From Nocardioides houyundeii (GTDB taxonomy: Bacteria > Actinomycetota > Actinomycetes > Propionibacteriales > Nocardioidaceae): a DNA stretch of 64,000 nucleotides. Made by a program: the position numbers and the translations under genes. The notes beneath the pieces were generated by a model that saw nothing but the letters and a program-made list of their open reading frames with translations, had not been told where the DNA came from and did not search any database. The DNA lies in contig NZ_CP025581.1 in assembly GCF_002865585.1 (NCBI RefSeq), forward strand, positions 1,612,001-1,676,000, written 5' to 3'. Positions 40,374 to 47,895 of the stretch are shown here, piece after piece; the first letter of the stretch is position 1; each line of letters opens with the position of its first letter.

Positions 40374-40844
40374 CTACCCAGCGGCGGGGTCGGACATGCG
40401 CGGTGCCGCTGCGGCCCGGGTGAGGGCCTCGGCCAGCTCGGCGGGACGGCGGCTGCTGACCAGCCAGTACGGCGTCGGGTCGGCGGGGTCGGTGATCTCG
40501 ATCCGGACCGCCCGCTTGAGGTAGGGGCGCAGCACCAGGTAGGCCCGGGCGTCAGCGTCGACGCCGGCGAGTGCTCGCGTGGCGTCGGCGTCCAGCGGCT
40601 CGGCCGTGCCGACGTGCTCGAGGGGGACGTGGGCGCGCCCGGCGTGCAGCTCGCCTCCGGCCACGGTGACGCGTGCACCGTAGGCCAGGAACCCGGCAGC
40701 CAGCACCAGGGCCGCAGCGCCGGTGATGGCCCAGGCGGCGGCACCGGGGATCGCCACGATCAGGGCCAGCCACAGGCTGGCGATCATCATCGTCCCCTGG
40801 ACCCACCACCGCAGCGGCACGTGCAGGCGTTCGGCGTACTCCAC
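40374..40844 (-). CDS. DUF3093 family membrane protein
   Basis: 156 residues from a GTG at 40844: YAERLHVPLRWWVQGTMMIA, two adjacent hydrophobic helices, then a soluble beta-rich domain with YWLVSSRRPAELAEAL. The family is characteristically divergent from dut in actinobacteria, as here. TACTGT (40857-40852) seven bases before the GTG suggests a leaderless transcript. Function unknown. Confidence 0.85.
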   Translation of the reverse strand: MEYAERLHVPLRWWVQGTMMIASLWLALIVAIPGAAAWAITGAAALVLAAGFLAYGARVTVAGGELHAGRAHVPLEHVGTAEPLDADATRALAGVDADARAYLVLRPYLKRAVRIEITDPADPTPYWLVSSRRPAELAEALTRAAAAPRMSDPAAG

Positions 40845-40898
40845 GAGGACAACAGTAGGCGGGCGGGGTAGCGCGGGGCGCAGGTAGGGTGTGCCGCC

Positions 40899-41417
40899 GT
40901 GACCGACTCCCCGCGCGACGACCAGGACCTCGAGGTGCTGATCGTCCGGCTGGACCCCGACCTGCCGCCTCCCTCCTACGAGCATCCCGGGGACGCGGGG
41001 GCCGATCTCAGGACGACGGTCGACGTGCGGCTGGAGCCCGGCGAGCGCACCCTGGTCCCCACCGGGATCTCCATCGCGCTGCCCTCGGGCTTCGTGGGCC
41101 TGGTGCACCCGCGGTCGGGGTTGGCCGCCAGGCACGGCCTCTCCGTGGTCAACACGCCCGGCACCGTCGACGCCGGCTACCGGGGCGAGATCAAGGTGCT
41201 GCTGGTGAACCACGACCTGCGTGAGCCGGTCGAGCTGCGGCGCGGGGACCGGATCGCCCAGCTGGTCGTCCAGCGGGTCGAGCGCGCTCGCTTCGTCGAG
41301 GTCGGTGAACTCCCCGACTCGGTCCGTGGCGCCGGGGGCTACGGTTCTACAGGGGGCTTTCGCGCACCGGACCCGACGCCGGGCGGTCAACCCGCGTCAG
41401 GCTCCCCCGAGACGTAG
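40899..41417 (+). CDS. dut: dUTP diphosphatase
   Basis: Trimeric dUTPase that removes dUTP and makes dUMP, 172 residues. All five motifs are present: [49 protein letters not shown] and [12 protein letters not shown], the last closing over the active site from a neighbouring subunit. GTG at 40899 follows TAGGGT (40885-40890) by 8 bases. It begins a co-oriented group with DUF3710, OB-fold and DUF3159 genes. Confidence 0.95.
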   Translation: MTDSPRDDQDLEVLIVRLDPDLPPPSYEHPGDAGADLRTTVDVRLEPGERTLVPTGISIALPSGFVGLVHPRSGLAARHGLSVVNTPGTVDAGYRGEIKVLLVNHDLREPVELRRGDRIAQLVVQRVERARFVEVGELPDSVRGAGGYGSTGGFRAPDPTPGGQPASGSPET

Positions 41418-41427
41418 GAGGCAGGTC

Positions 41428-42078
41428 GTGAAGTTCCGTCGCAAGTCCGAAGCCGCAGCTGAGCCCGAGCACGCGGCCCAGGCGCCGCAGGAGCCCGGTG
41501 AGGCCGGGGACACCTCGGACTCCCAGCCCACCGCCGGCTCGGGCCCGTACGACGTCTCCGAGGTGCACGACGGCCTCGAGCGGGTCGACGTCGGTGCCCT
41601 CCTGCTCGCCCCTGCGCCCGGCTTCGAGCTGCGACTGCAGGTCAACGAGGAGACCGGCGCGGTCCAGTCGGTGATGATGGCAGGTCCGGACGGGGCCATG
41701 GAGTTCCAGGTGTTCTCCGCCCCGCGCAACGGGGACCTGTGGTCCGACGTCCGCCCGCAGATCGCCGAGGACATCGCTCGCCGCGGGGGGACCTCGGTCG
41801 AGCGCGAGGGGCGCTTCGGCACCGAGCTGGCGTGCCAGATGCCGGTCAAGCGGGAGGACGGCACCGACGCGGTGCAGCCCTCCCGCATCATCGGGATCAA
41901 CGGGGCGCGCTGGTTCCTGCGGGTCTCGCTGCTGGGCCGGCCGGCGGTCGAGCCCGAGTCCGCCCAGGACTGGGAGGACGCCCTGTCGCTGGTGGCGGTC
42001 CGGCGCGGTGACCAGGCGATGCCCGTGGGCCGGCCGCTGCCGTTCGTGCTGCCCGACAACGCCCGCCGGGCTCAGTGA
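41428..42078 (+). CDS. DUF3710 family protein
   Basis: 216 residues starting at a GTG with AGGAGG eight bases before it. After a disordered acidic segment come GPYDVSEV, RVDVGALLLAP, MEFQVFSAPRNGDLWSDVR and RWFLRVSLLGRP, the conserved family core. Function unknown, but the gene normally sits between dut and an OB-fold gene in actinobacteria, as here. Confidence 0.88.
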   Translation: MKFRRKSEAAAEPEHAAQAPQEPGEAGDTSDSQPTAGSGPYDVSEVHDGLERVDVGALLLAPAPGFELRLQVNEETGAVQSVMMAGPDGAMEFQVFSAPRNGDLWSDVRPQIAEDIARRGGTSVEREGRFGTELACQMPVKREDGTDAVQPSRIIGINGARWFLRVSLLGRPAVEPESAQDWEDALSLVAVRRGDQAMPVGRPLPFVLPDNARRAQ

Positions 42079-42079
42079 C

Positions 42080-42442
42080 ATGGCGGTGCGCAGCCGGCTG
42101 CGTCGCAGCATCTCCCGTTGGGCCGACAGCGGCGACCAGGAGGTGCGCGACCTCCGCGAGGCTCACGGGGGAGACGACGTGGCGCCGATCAGCCACGCGC
42201 CCGACCGTGAGCCCGTCCAGCTGCGCGGCACCCTGCGCACCGTGACCCTGCGTCCCCGGGGTGGGGTACCGGCCCTGGAGGCCGACCTGGACGACGGCAC
42301 CGGTGTGGTGACCATCGTGTGGCTCGGCAGGCGTCGGATCGCCGGCATCGAGCCTGGACGGGCGATGTCCGTGGCCGGCCGGATCGGGCTCCACGACGGG
42401 CGACGCATCATGTACAACCCGCGCTACGAGCTGATGCCGTGA
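42080..42442 (+). CDS. OB-fold nucleic acid-binding domain protein
   Basis: 120-residue protein with a single OB-fold: PVQLRGTLRTVTLRPRGGVP and ALEADLDDGTGVVTIVWLGRR, then AMSVAGRIGLHDGRRIMYNPRYEL. It resembles the anticodon-binding or RecG wedge type OB domain. One base after the DUF3710 stop, and overlapping the DUF3159 start by 4 bases. Role unknown. Confidence 0.86.
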   Translation: MAVRSRLRRSISRWADSGDQEVRDLREAHGGDDVAPISHAPDREPVQLRGTLRTVTLRPRGGVPALEADLDDGTGVVTIVWLGRRRIAGIEPGRAMSVAGRIGLHDGRRIMYNPRYELMP

Positions 42443-43248
42443 GCGGAGGCGAGGCGGAGCAGGCGCCCGACCCCCGGCACCGCCACCAGCCCGACCACCA
42501 GCCCGATCACCGGCCCGACCCCCGGGCCGACTCCCTGCCCGGAGCGGACTCGGCGACCGAGACGGTTGAGGCGGTCGTGCGACGCCAGCTCGCCCAGGCC
42601 CTGGGGGGTCGCCGCGGCATGGTCGAGGCTGCCGTGCCCACCATCTTGTTCACCGCCACCTGGCTGCTCGGCGACGACCTGCAGCTGGCGCTGACGGTCA
42701 GCATCGCCGCCGCCGTCGCGATGCTCGCCGTCCGGCTGGTCCAGCGCTCCACGGTGCAGTTCTGCGTCAACGCGCTGGTGGGGATCGGCATCGGCTGGTT
42801 CTTCGTCAACCGCGCCGCCGCTGCCGGCGGCTCAGCGGAGGACCAGGCGCTGGCGTACTTCCTGCCCGGCATTCTCTACAACGGCGGCTACGCGGTCGTG
42901 CTGGCGCTGACCTGCCTGGTCGGATGGCCCGCGGTGGGCTTCATGGTGGGCAGTGTCACCGGCGACCCCACGGCATGGCACCAGGATCGTCAGCTGGTGC
43001 GTCTGACGTCGCTGCTGACCTGGGTGCTGGCGGCTCCCTGCGTGCTGCGCGTCGCCGTGCAGACGCCGATCTGGCTGGCGGGTCACTCCGGATCCCTGGA
43101 CCCGGACACGGCGGTGGCCACCCTGGGCCTGCTCAAGATCGGGCTGGGCTGGCCGCTGCAGCTGGCCACGCTGGCCCTCATGGTGTGGCTGTTGGCGCGC
43201 AACCACACCCCGGTCAGCGCTGGGAGCCCGGACCGCCACGAGGAGTGA
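42439..43248 (+). CDS. DUF3159 family membrane protein
   Basis: 269-residue integral membrane protein with about six helices. The GTG at 42439 overlaps the previous stop. Its N-terminal soluble part is His/Pro/Asp-rich because of a 12-bp tandem repeat (HQPD-HQPD-HRPD). The core MVEAAVPTILFTATWLL and GFMVGSVTGDPTAWHQD are family signatures. Function unknown; the same order is found beside TrkA genes in mycobacteria. Confidence 0.86.
   Translation: MSGGEAEQAPDPRHRHQPDHQPDHRPDPRADSLPGADSATETVEAVVRRQLAQALGGRRGMVEAAVPTILFTATWLLGDDLQLALTVSIAAAVAMLAVRLVQRSTVQFCVNALVGIGIGWFFVNRAAAAGGSAEDQALAYFLPGILYNGGYAVVLALTCLVGWPAVGFMVGSVTGDPTAWHQDRQLVRLTSLLTWVLAAPCVLRVAVQTPIWLAGHSGSLDPDTAVATLGLLKIGLGWPLQLATLALMVWLLARNHTPVSAGSPDRHEE
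42484..42519 (+). repeat. Three 12-bp tandem repeats in the DUF3159 gene
   Basis: CACCAGCCCGAC, CACCAGCCCGAT and CACCGGCCCGAC follow head to tail in frame and encode HQPD, HQPD, HRPD. Unit count could vary between strains. Confidence 0.85.
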
Positions 43249-43263
43249 GCGGCACCGGCTGCC

Positions 43264-43929
43264 TCAGTGCTGGTGCGGGGCGAGCATCTGCTCCAGCTCG
43301 GCCTCGGAGTCGGCGCCCACCACGAAGAGCAGCTCGTCCCCGGACTCCAGGGGCTGCTCGTCGCTGGGCGGGTAGACCTGCCCGTCGCGCAGGATCGTCA
43401 CCAGCGCGCAGTTCTCGGGGAACGGAACCAGGCCCGCCGGCTTGCCGACGTACGGCGAGTCGTCGGGCAGCGTCATCTCGACCAGGTTGGCGTTGCCCTG
43501 GCGGAAGGTGAACAGCCGCACCAGGTCGCCGACCGTGACCGCCTCCTCGACCAGGGCGGACATGATCCGGGGCGTCGAGACGTTGACGTCGACCCCCCAG
43601 GCCTCGGTGAAGAGCCACTCGTTGTGCGGGTGGTTCACCCGGCCCACAGTCCTGGGGACGCCGAACTCGGTCTTGGCGAGCAGCGAGGTGACCAGGTTGG
43701 CCTTGTCGTCGCCGGTCGCGGCGATCACGACGTCGCACTTGTCCAGGCGCGCCTCCTCCAGCGAGGACATCTCGCAGCAGTCCGCGAGCAGCCACTCGGC
43801 GTTCGGCACCCGCTCCTGCTTGATCGCCTCGGGGTTGCGGTCGATCAGCAGCACCTGGTGCCCGTTCTCGATGAGCTCACGGGCGATGGAGCGTCCCACG
43901 GCACCTGCTCCGGCGATGGCCACACGCAT
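43264..43929 (-). CDS. TrkA-type potassium uptake regulatory protein, second of a pair
   Basis: 221-residue RCK protein: N-terminal NAD-binding Rossmann fold (AIAGAGAVGRSIARELIENG, then LLIDRNPEAI) and C-terminal TrkA-C domain. It regulates a K+ channel or transporter in response to nucleotides. It begins 3 bases after the stop of the other trkA gene, so the two are one unit, as ceoB-ceoC in mycobacteria. No separate TrkH pore gene is adjacent. Confidence 0.9.
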   Translation of the reverse strand: MRVAIAGAGAVGRSIARELIENGHQVLLIDRNPEAIKQERVPNAEWLLADCCEMSSLEEARLDKCDVVIAATGDDKANLVTSLLAKTEFGVPRTVGRVNHPHNEWLFTEAWGVDVNVSTPRIMSALVEEAVTVGDLVRLFTFRQGNANLVEMTLPDDSPYVGKPAGLVPFPENCALVTILRDGQVYPPSDEQPLESGDELLFVVGADSEAELEQMLAPHQH

Positions 43930-43932
43930 GGC

Positions 43933-44595
43933 TCAGCCCTCCTCGGGTCCGCGGTTGATGGTGGCGTACGCGTCGGCCGCGTTCTCCTCGCGGATCACCA
44001 GGTGGAGGACGTCGCCCTCCTGGATCACGGTCTGGCGCATCGGCAGCATGCCCTCGCCCAGCCGGTCGATCCAGGCGATCCGGCTGCGGGTCTGCTCCTG
44101 GAAGTGGACGGTGCGCTGACCGATCCACGGCTCGGGGATCGGCACCTGGTCGAGCCGGATCGTGCCCGAGGGGTCGCGGAAGTCGGGCTCGGCGCCGGCC
44201 GGCAGGATCCGCCGGAGCACCTGGTCGGCCGTCCACTTGACGGTGGCCACCGTGGTGATGCCCAGCCGCTGGTAGACCTCGGCGCGGCGGGGGTCGTAGA
44301 TCCGGGCCACGACCTGGTGGATCCCGAAGGTCTCGCGCGCCACCCGGGCCGCGATGATGTTGGAGTTGTCCCCGCTGGAGACGGCGGCGAAGGCGTCCGC
44401 GCGCCGGATCCCGGCCTTCTCCAGCACGGCCTGGTCGAAGCCGTAGCCGGTGACCTTGTCGCCGTTGAAGGACGGGCCCAGCCGACGGAACGAGTCGGGC
44501 TCGCTGTCGATGACCGAGACGGTGTGGTTGCGGTCCTCGAGACTGCGCGCCAAGGTCGATCCGACCCGGCCACAACCCATGATCACGACATGCAC
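43933..44595 (-). CDS. TrkA-type potassium uptake regulatory protein, first of a pair
   Basis: 220 residues starting at a GTG (VHVVIMGCGRVGSTLARSLE). Rossmann motif GCGRVGS and the acidic end of the second strand VIDSEPD fit NAD(H) binding; the C-terminal TrkA-C domain follows EEGMLP-like EGMLPMRQTVIQEGD. The start is fixed by TACGGT (44607-44602) six bases upstream. It is divergent from the APC permease gene, with only 73 bp between starts, which suggests joint control. Confidence 0.9.
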   Translation of the reverse strand: MHVVIMGCGRVGSTLARSLEDRNHTVSVIDSEPDSFRRLGPSFNGDKVTGYGFDQAVLEKAGIRRADAFAAVSSGDNSNIIAARVARETFGIHQVVARIYDPRRAEVYQRLGITTVATVKWTADQVLRRILPAGAEPDFRDPSGTIRLDQVPIPEPWIGQRTVHFQEQTRSRIAWIDRLGEGMLPMRQTVIQEGDVLHLVIREENAADAYATINRGPEEG

Positions 44596-44668
44596 ACCCG
44601 AACCGTATCCCAGTCCGGTGCGCGGGGGATCCGGCGCGGTTGGCTCGGGCGGGATAGCCTTTCGCCAC

Positions 44669-46717
44669 GTGGGAATAGGCGATGTCTCGAAGCGGGTCCT
44701 GCTGGGCCGCAAGCTGCGTAGCTCCCAGCTGGGCGAGACGCTGCTGCCCAAGCGGATCGCGCTGCCGGTCTTCGCCAGCGACGCCCTCTCCTCGGTGGCC
44801 TACGCGCCTGACGAGATCTTCATCATGCTGGCGGTGGCCGGCGCCTCGGCGTACGCCTGGTCGTGGAAGATCGGGCTGCTGGTCGCCCTGGTGATGCTCA
44901 CCGTGGTGGCCTCCTACCGCCAGACGGTGCACGCCTACCCCTCCGGCGGCGGCGACTACGAGGTCGCGACCGTGAACCTGGGGCGCAACGCGGGGATCAC
45001 CGTGGGCAGCGCGCTCCTGGTGGACTACGTGCTGACCGTGGCCGTCTCCATCTCCTCCGCCTCCCAGTACGCCGCAGGCGCGATCCCGGCGCTGGTGGGG
45101 CACGAGGCCACGGCCGCGGTCGCGGCGGTGGCGCTGCTGGCCGCGGTCAACCTGCGCGGGGTGCGGGAGTCGGGGACGTTCTTCGCCGTGCCCACCTACC
45201 TGTTCATGCTCGCCATCCTGGGCATGTGCGGCTACGGGCTGCTGCGCCTGTTCGCCGGGGACCTGCCGGAGGCCGACAGCGCCGACCTGGTCATCGAGCC
45301 TGCCGCGGGCTGGGAGGGCCCGTTGGGGCAGGTGGCGCTGTTCTTCCTGCTGGCCCGCGCGTTCTCCTCCGGGTGTGCCGCGCTGACCGGGGTGGAGGCC
45401 ATCTCCAACGGCGTGCCGGCCTTCCGCAAGCCCAAGAGCACCAACGCCGCCACCACGCTGCTGCTGCTGGGACTGATCGCCATCTCGATGATGATGAGCG
45501 TCATCGTGCTCGCCAAGCAGATGAGCATCCGCTACGTCGACCCGCACGAGCTGGACCGGCTGCGCACGGCGGCCGGGGACGCGCTGCCCGAGGGCTACGA
45601 GCAGCACCCGGTGATCTCCCAGATCGCCGCGGGCGTCTTCGACCACTTCCCGCCCGGCTTCTACTTCGTGGTCACCGTCACCGGGGTGATCCTGGTGCTG
45701 GCCGCCAACACGGCCTTCAACGGGTTCCCGGTGCTGGGCTCGATCCTGGCCCAGGACGGCCTGGCGCCGCGGTCCCTGGGGTCGCGCGGCGACCGGCTGG
45801 CCTACAGCAACGGCATCGTCTTCCTCGCGGTGCTGTCGATGCTGCTGATCTGGGTCTTCGACGCCGAGACCACCAAGCTCATCCAGCTCTACATCGTGGG
45901 CGTCTTCGTCTCCTTCAACCTCAGCCAGCTGGGGATGATCCGGCACTGGACCCGGCACCTGCGCACCGAGCACGACCCGGCCGCCAGACGCAAGATGATG
46001 CGCTCACGCGCCATCAACGCGTTCGGCCTGACGCTGACCGCGATGGTGCTGGTGGTGGTGCTGCTGACCAAGTTCATCGCCGGCGCCTGGATCACGATCA
46101 TCGCCATGCTGGTGTTCTTCACGGTGATGCGCGCGATCGGCAAGCACTACGACGAGGTCGAGCTCGAGCTCGCGGCGGACGAGCAGGACAAGGTGATGCC
46201 GACGCGGGTGCACGCCATCGTGCTCACCTCCAAGCTGCACAAGCCGACCCTGCGGGCACTGGCCTTCGCCAAGGCCACCCGGCCCAACGTGCTCGAGGCC
46301 GTCTACGTCGACATCGACTCGCGGGCCACCAACCAGATGCTCCGCGAGTGGGACGAGCGCCGCCTCGACGTGCCGCTCAAGGTCCTGCACTCGCCGTACC
46401 GCGAGGTGGTCCGCCCGATCGTGGACTACGCGCTGGAGATCCGGCGGGCGAACCCGCGCGGGGTGGTGGCGGTGTTCATCCCGGAGTACGTCGTGGGGCG
46501 CTGGTGGGAGCAGCTGCTGCACAACCAGACCGCGCTGCGACTCAAGGGGCGCCTGTTGTTCGCGCCGGGCGTCATGGTGACATCGGTGCCTTACCAGCTG
46601 GAGTCCTCGCAGGCGGCCCGGGACCGGCGCCGCCGCGACGACCACCGGGTGAAGGCAGGAGACCTGCGTCGCGGACGCGTGGTCAGGGACGACGATCAGA
46701 ATCAGGTGGGCAGATGA
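44669..46717 (+). CDS. APC superfamily permease with C-terminal cytosolic domain
   Basis: 682-residue transporter. LPVFASDALSSVAYAPDEIF and YPSGGGDYEVATVNLG are the amino-acid/K+ permease signatures; about twelve helices end near residue 490, then a soluble domain of about 190 residues (TRVHAIVLTSKLHKPTLRAL ...) follows. Such permeases resemble KUP/KimA-like K+ transporters, and the divergent TrkA pair supports K+ uptake; an amino acid substrate cannot be excluded. GTG 44669 has TAGCCT (44655-44660) 8 bases before it. Stop overlaps the next start (ATGA). Confidence 0.87.
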   Translation: MGIGDVSKRVLLGRKLRSSQLGETLLPKRIALPVFASDALSSVAYAPDEIFIMLAVAGASAYAWSWKIGLLVALVMLTVVASYRQTVHAYPSGGGDYEVATVNLGRNAGITVGSALLVDYVLTVAVSISSASQYAAGAIPALVGHEATAAVAAVALLAAVNLRGVRESGTFFAVPTYLFMLAILGMCGYGLLRLFAGDLPEADSADLVIEPAAGWEGPLGQVALFFLLARAFSSGCAALTGVEAISNGVPAFRKPKSTNAATTLLLLGLIAISMMMSVIVLAKQMSIRYVDPHELDRLRTAAGDALPEGYEQHPVISQIAAGVFDHFPPGFYFVVTVTGVILVLAANTAFNGFPVLGSILAQDGLAPRSLGSRGDRLAYSNGIVFLAVLSMLLIWVFDAETTKLIQLYIVGVFVSFNLSQLGMIRHWTRHLRTEHDPAARRKMMRSRAINAFGLTLTAMVLVVVLLTKFIAGAWITIIAMLVFFTVMRAIGKHYDEVELELAADEQDKVMPTRVHAIVLTSKLHKPTLRALAFAKATRPNVLEAVYVDIDSRATNQMLREWDERRLDVPLKVLHSPYREVVRPIVDYALEIRRANPRGVVAVFIPEYVVGRWWEQLLHNQTALRLKGRLLFAPGVMVTSVPYQLESSQAARDRRRRDDHRVKAGDLRRGRVVRDDDQNQVGR

Positions 46718-47865
46718 CCAGAAGGCCACGCCAGCGAGCAGCGCGCGGTCGCTCGCGAGTGGGGGAGCGCTTCGAGGCCGAGGTCGGCCCGATCGCCCAC
46801 GGTGGGCACTGCGTGGTGCGGGTGGTCGCGGATCCAGAGACCGACCCGGAGACCAGGCGGGTGGTCTTCACCCGGCACGCCCTGCCCGGCGAGCGGGTGG
46901 TCGTGGAGATCACCGAGGGCACCGAGGGTGATCGCTTCTGGCGCGGGGACGCGGTGGAGGTGCTCTCCCCGGCGCCCGAGCGGGTGGTGCCGCCGTGCCC
47001 GTTCGCAGGACCGGGGCTGTGCGGGGGCTGCGACTTCCAGCACGTGAGGCTGGACCACCAGCGCGAGCTGAAGGCGACGGTGGTCCGCGAGCAGCTCGTG
47101 CGTCTGGCCGGCCTCTCCGCCGACGACCCCCTGGTCTCGGGGCTCACGGTGGCCCCGGTGCCCGGGGACGTCAACGGCCTGCGGTGGCGCACCAGGACCC
47201 GGTTCGTGCCTCTGGCCGGAGGACGCATCGGGATGCGCAAGCACCGCTCGCACGACGTGGTGGAGATCGACGACTGCCTGATCGCCGCGCCCGGCGAGGT
47301 CGACCACACCGTCGCCGGACGCGAGTTCACGGTGGCACCGGACGGGTTCTGGCAGGTCCACCCGGGTGCCCCCGAGCTGCTGGTGACCACGGTGCTGGAC
47401 CTGCTGGACCCCCAGCCCGGCGAGTCGGTCCTCGACCTGTACGCCGGGGTCGGCCTGTTTGCGCGCTTCCTCGCCGACCGCGTCGGTGAGCGGGCCCGCG
47501 TGGTCGCGGTGGAGGGCGACGCGGACGCCGCCAGGCTCGCTCGCGGTCACCTGGCCGGCGTGGAGCAGGCGGCGGTCAGCGCGGGCGGCGTCGAGAAGGT
47601 GCTGTCGACCGAGTACGACGAGCCCTTCGACATCGTGGTGCTCGATCCGCCTCGCGAGGGCGCCCGCCGCAAGGTGGTCGAGCAGGTGGTCGACCGGGCG
47701 CCGCGGGCGGTGGCCTACGTGGCGTGCGATCCTGCCGCCCTGGCTCGCGACCTGGCCATCTTCGCCGAGCACGGCTACCGGCTCGAGCAGCTGCGGGCCT
47801 TCGACCTGTTCCCGATGACGCACCACGTCGAGTGCGTCGCACTGCTGTCGAAGACCCGGGCCTGA
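46714..47865 (+). CDS. TRAM-domain class I SAM-dependent RNA methyltransferase (TrmA/RumA family)
   Basis: 383 residues. An N-terminal TRAM domain (GPIAHGGHCVVRV) is followed by CPFAGPGLCGGCDFQH, whose cysteines with that of DDCLIA probably hold a 4Fe-4S cluster as in RumA. The Rossmann part has DLYAGVGLFARFL (SAM), VLDPPREGARR, and the catalytic-Cys loop YVACDPAALARDL. It methylates uridine-5 in rRNA or tRNA; the target base is not predictable. ATG overlaps the permease stop. Confidence 0.9.
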   Translation: MTRRPRQRAARGRSRVGERFEAEVGPIAHGGHCVVRVVADPETDPETRRVVFTRHALPGERVVVEITEGTEGDRFWRGDAVEVLSPAPERVVPPCPFAGPGLCGGCDFQHVRLDHQRELKATVVREQLVRLAGLSADDPLVSGLTVAPVPGDVNGLRWRTRTRFVPLAGGRIGMRKHRSHDVVEIDDCLIAAPGEVDHTVAGREFTVAPDGFWQVHPGAPELLVTTVLDLLDPQPGESVLDLYAGVGLFARFLADRVGERARVVAVEGDADAARLARGHLAGVEQAAVSAGGVEKVLSTEYDEPFDIVVLDPPREGARRKVVEQVVDRAPRAVAYVACDPAALARDLAIFAEHGYRLEQLRAFDLFPMTHHVECVALLSKTRA

Positions 47866-47895
47866 CCTGCGGCGCAGCGCTCCGCGATCGCTCGA

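Noticed and set aside
42484..42519. CRISPR-like array
   Set aside because: Three 12-bp units without spacers inside a coding frame; a simple coding repeat.
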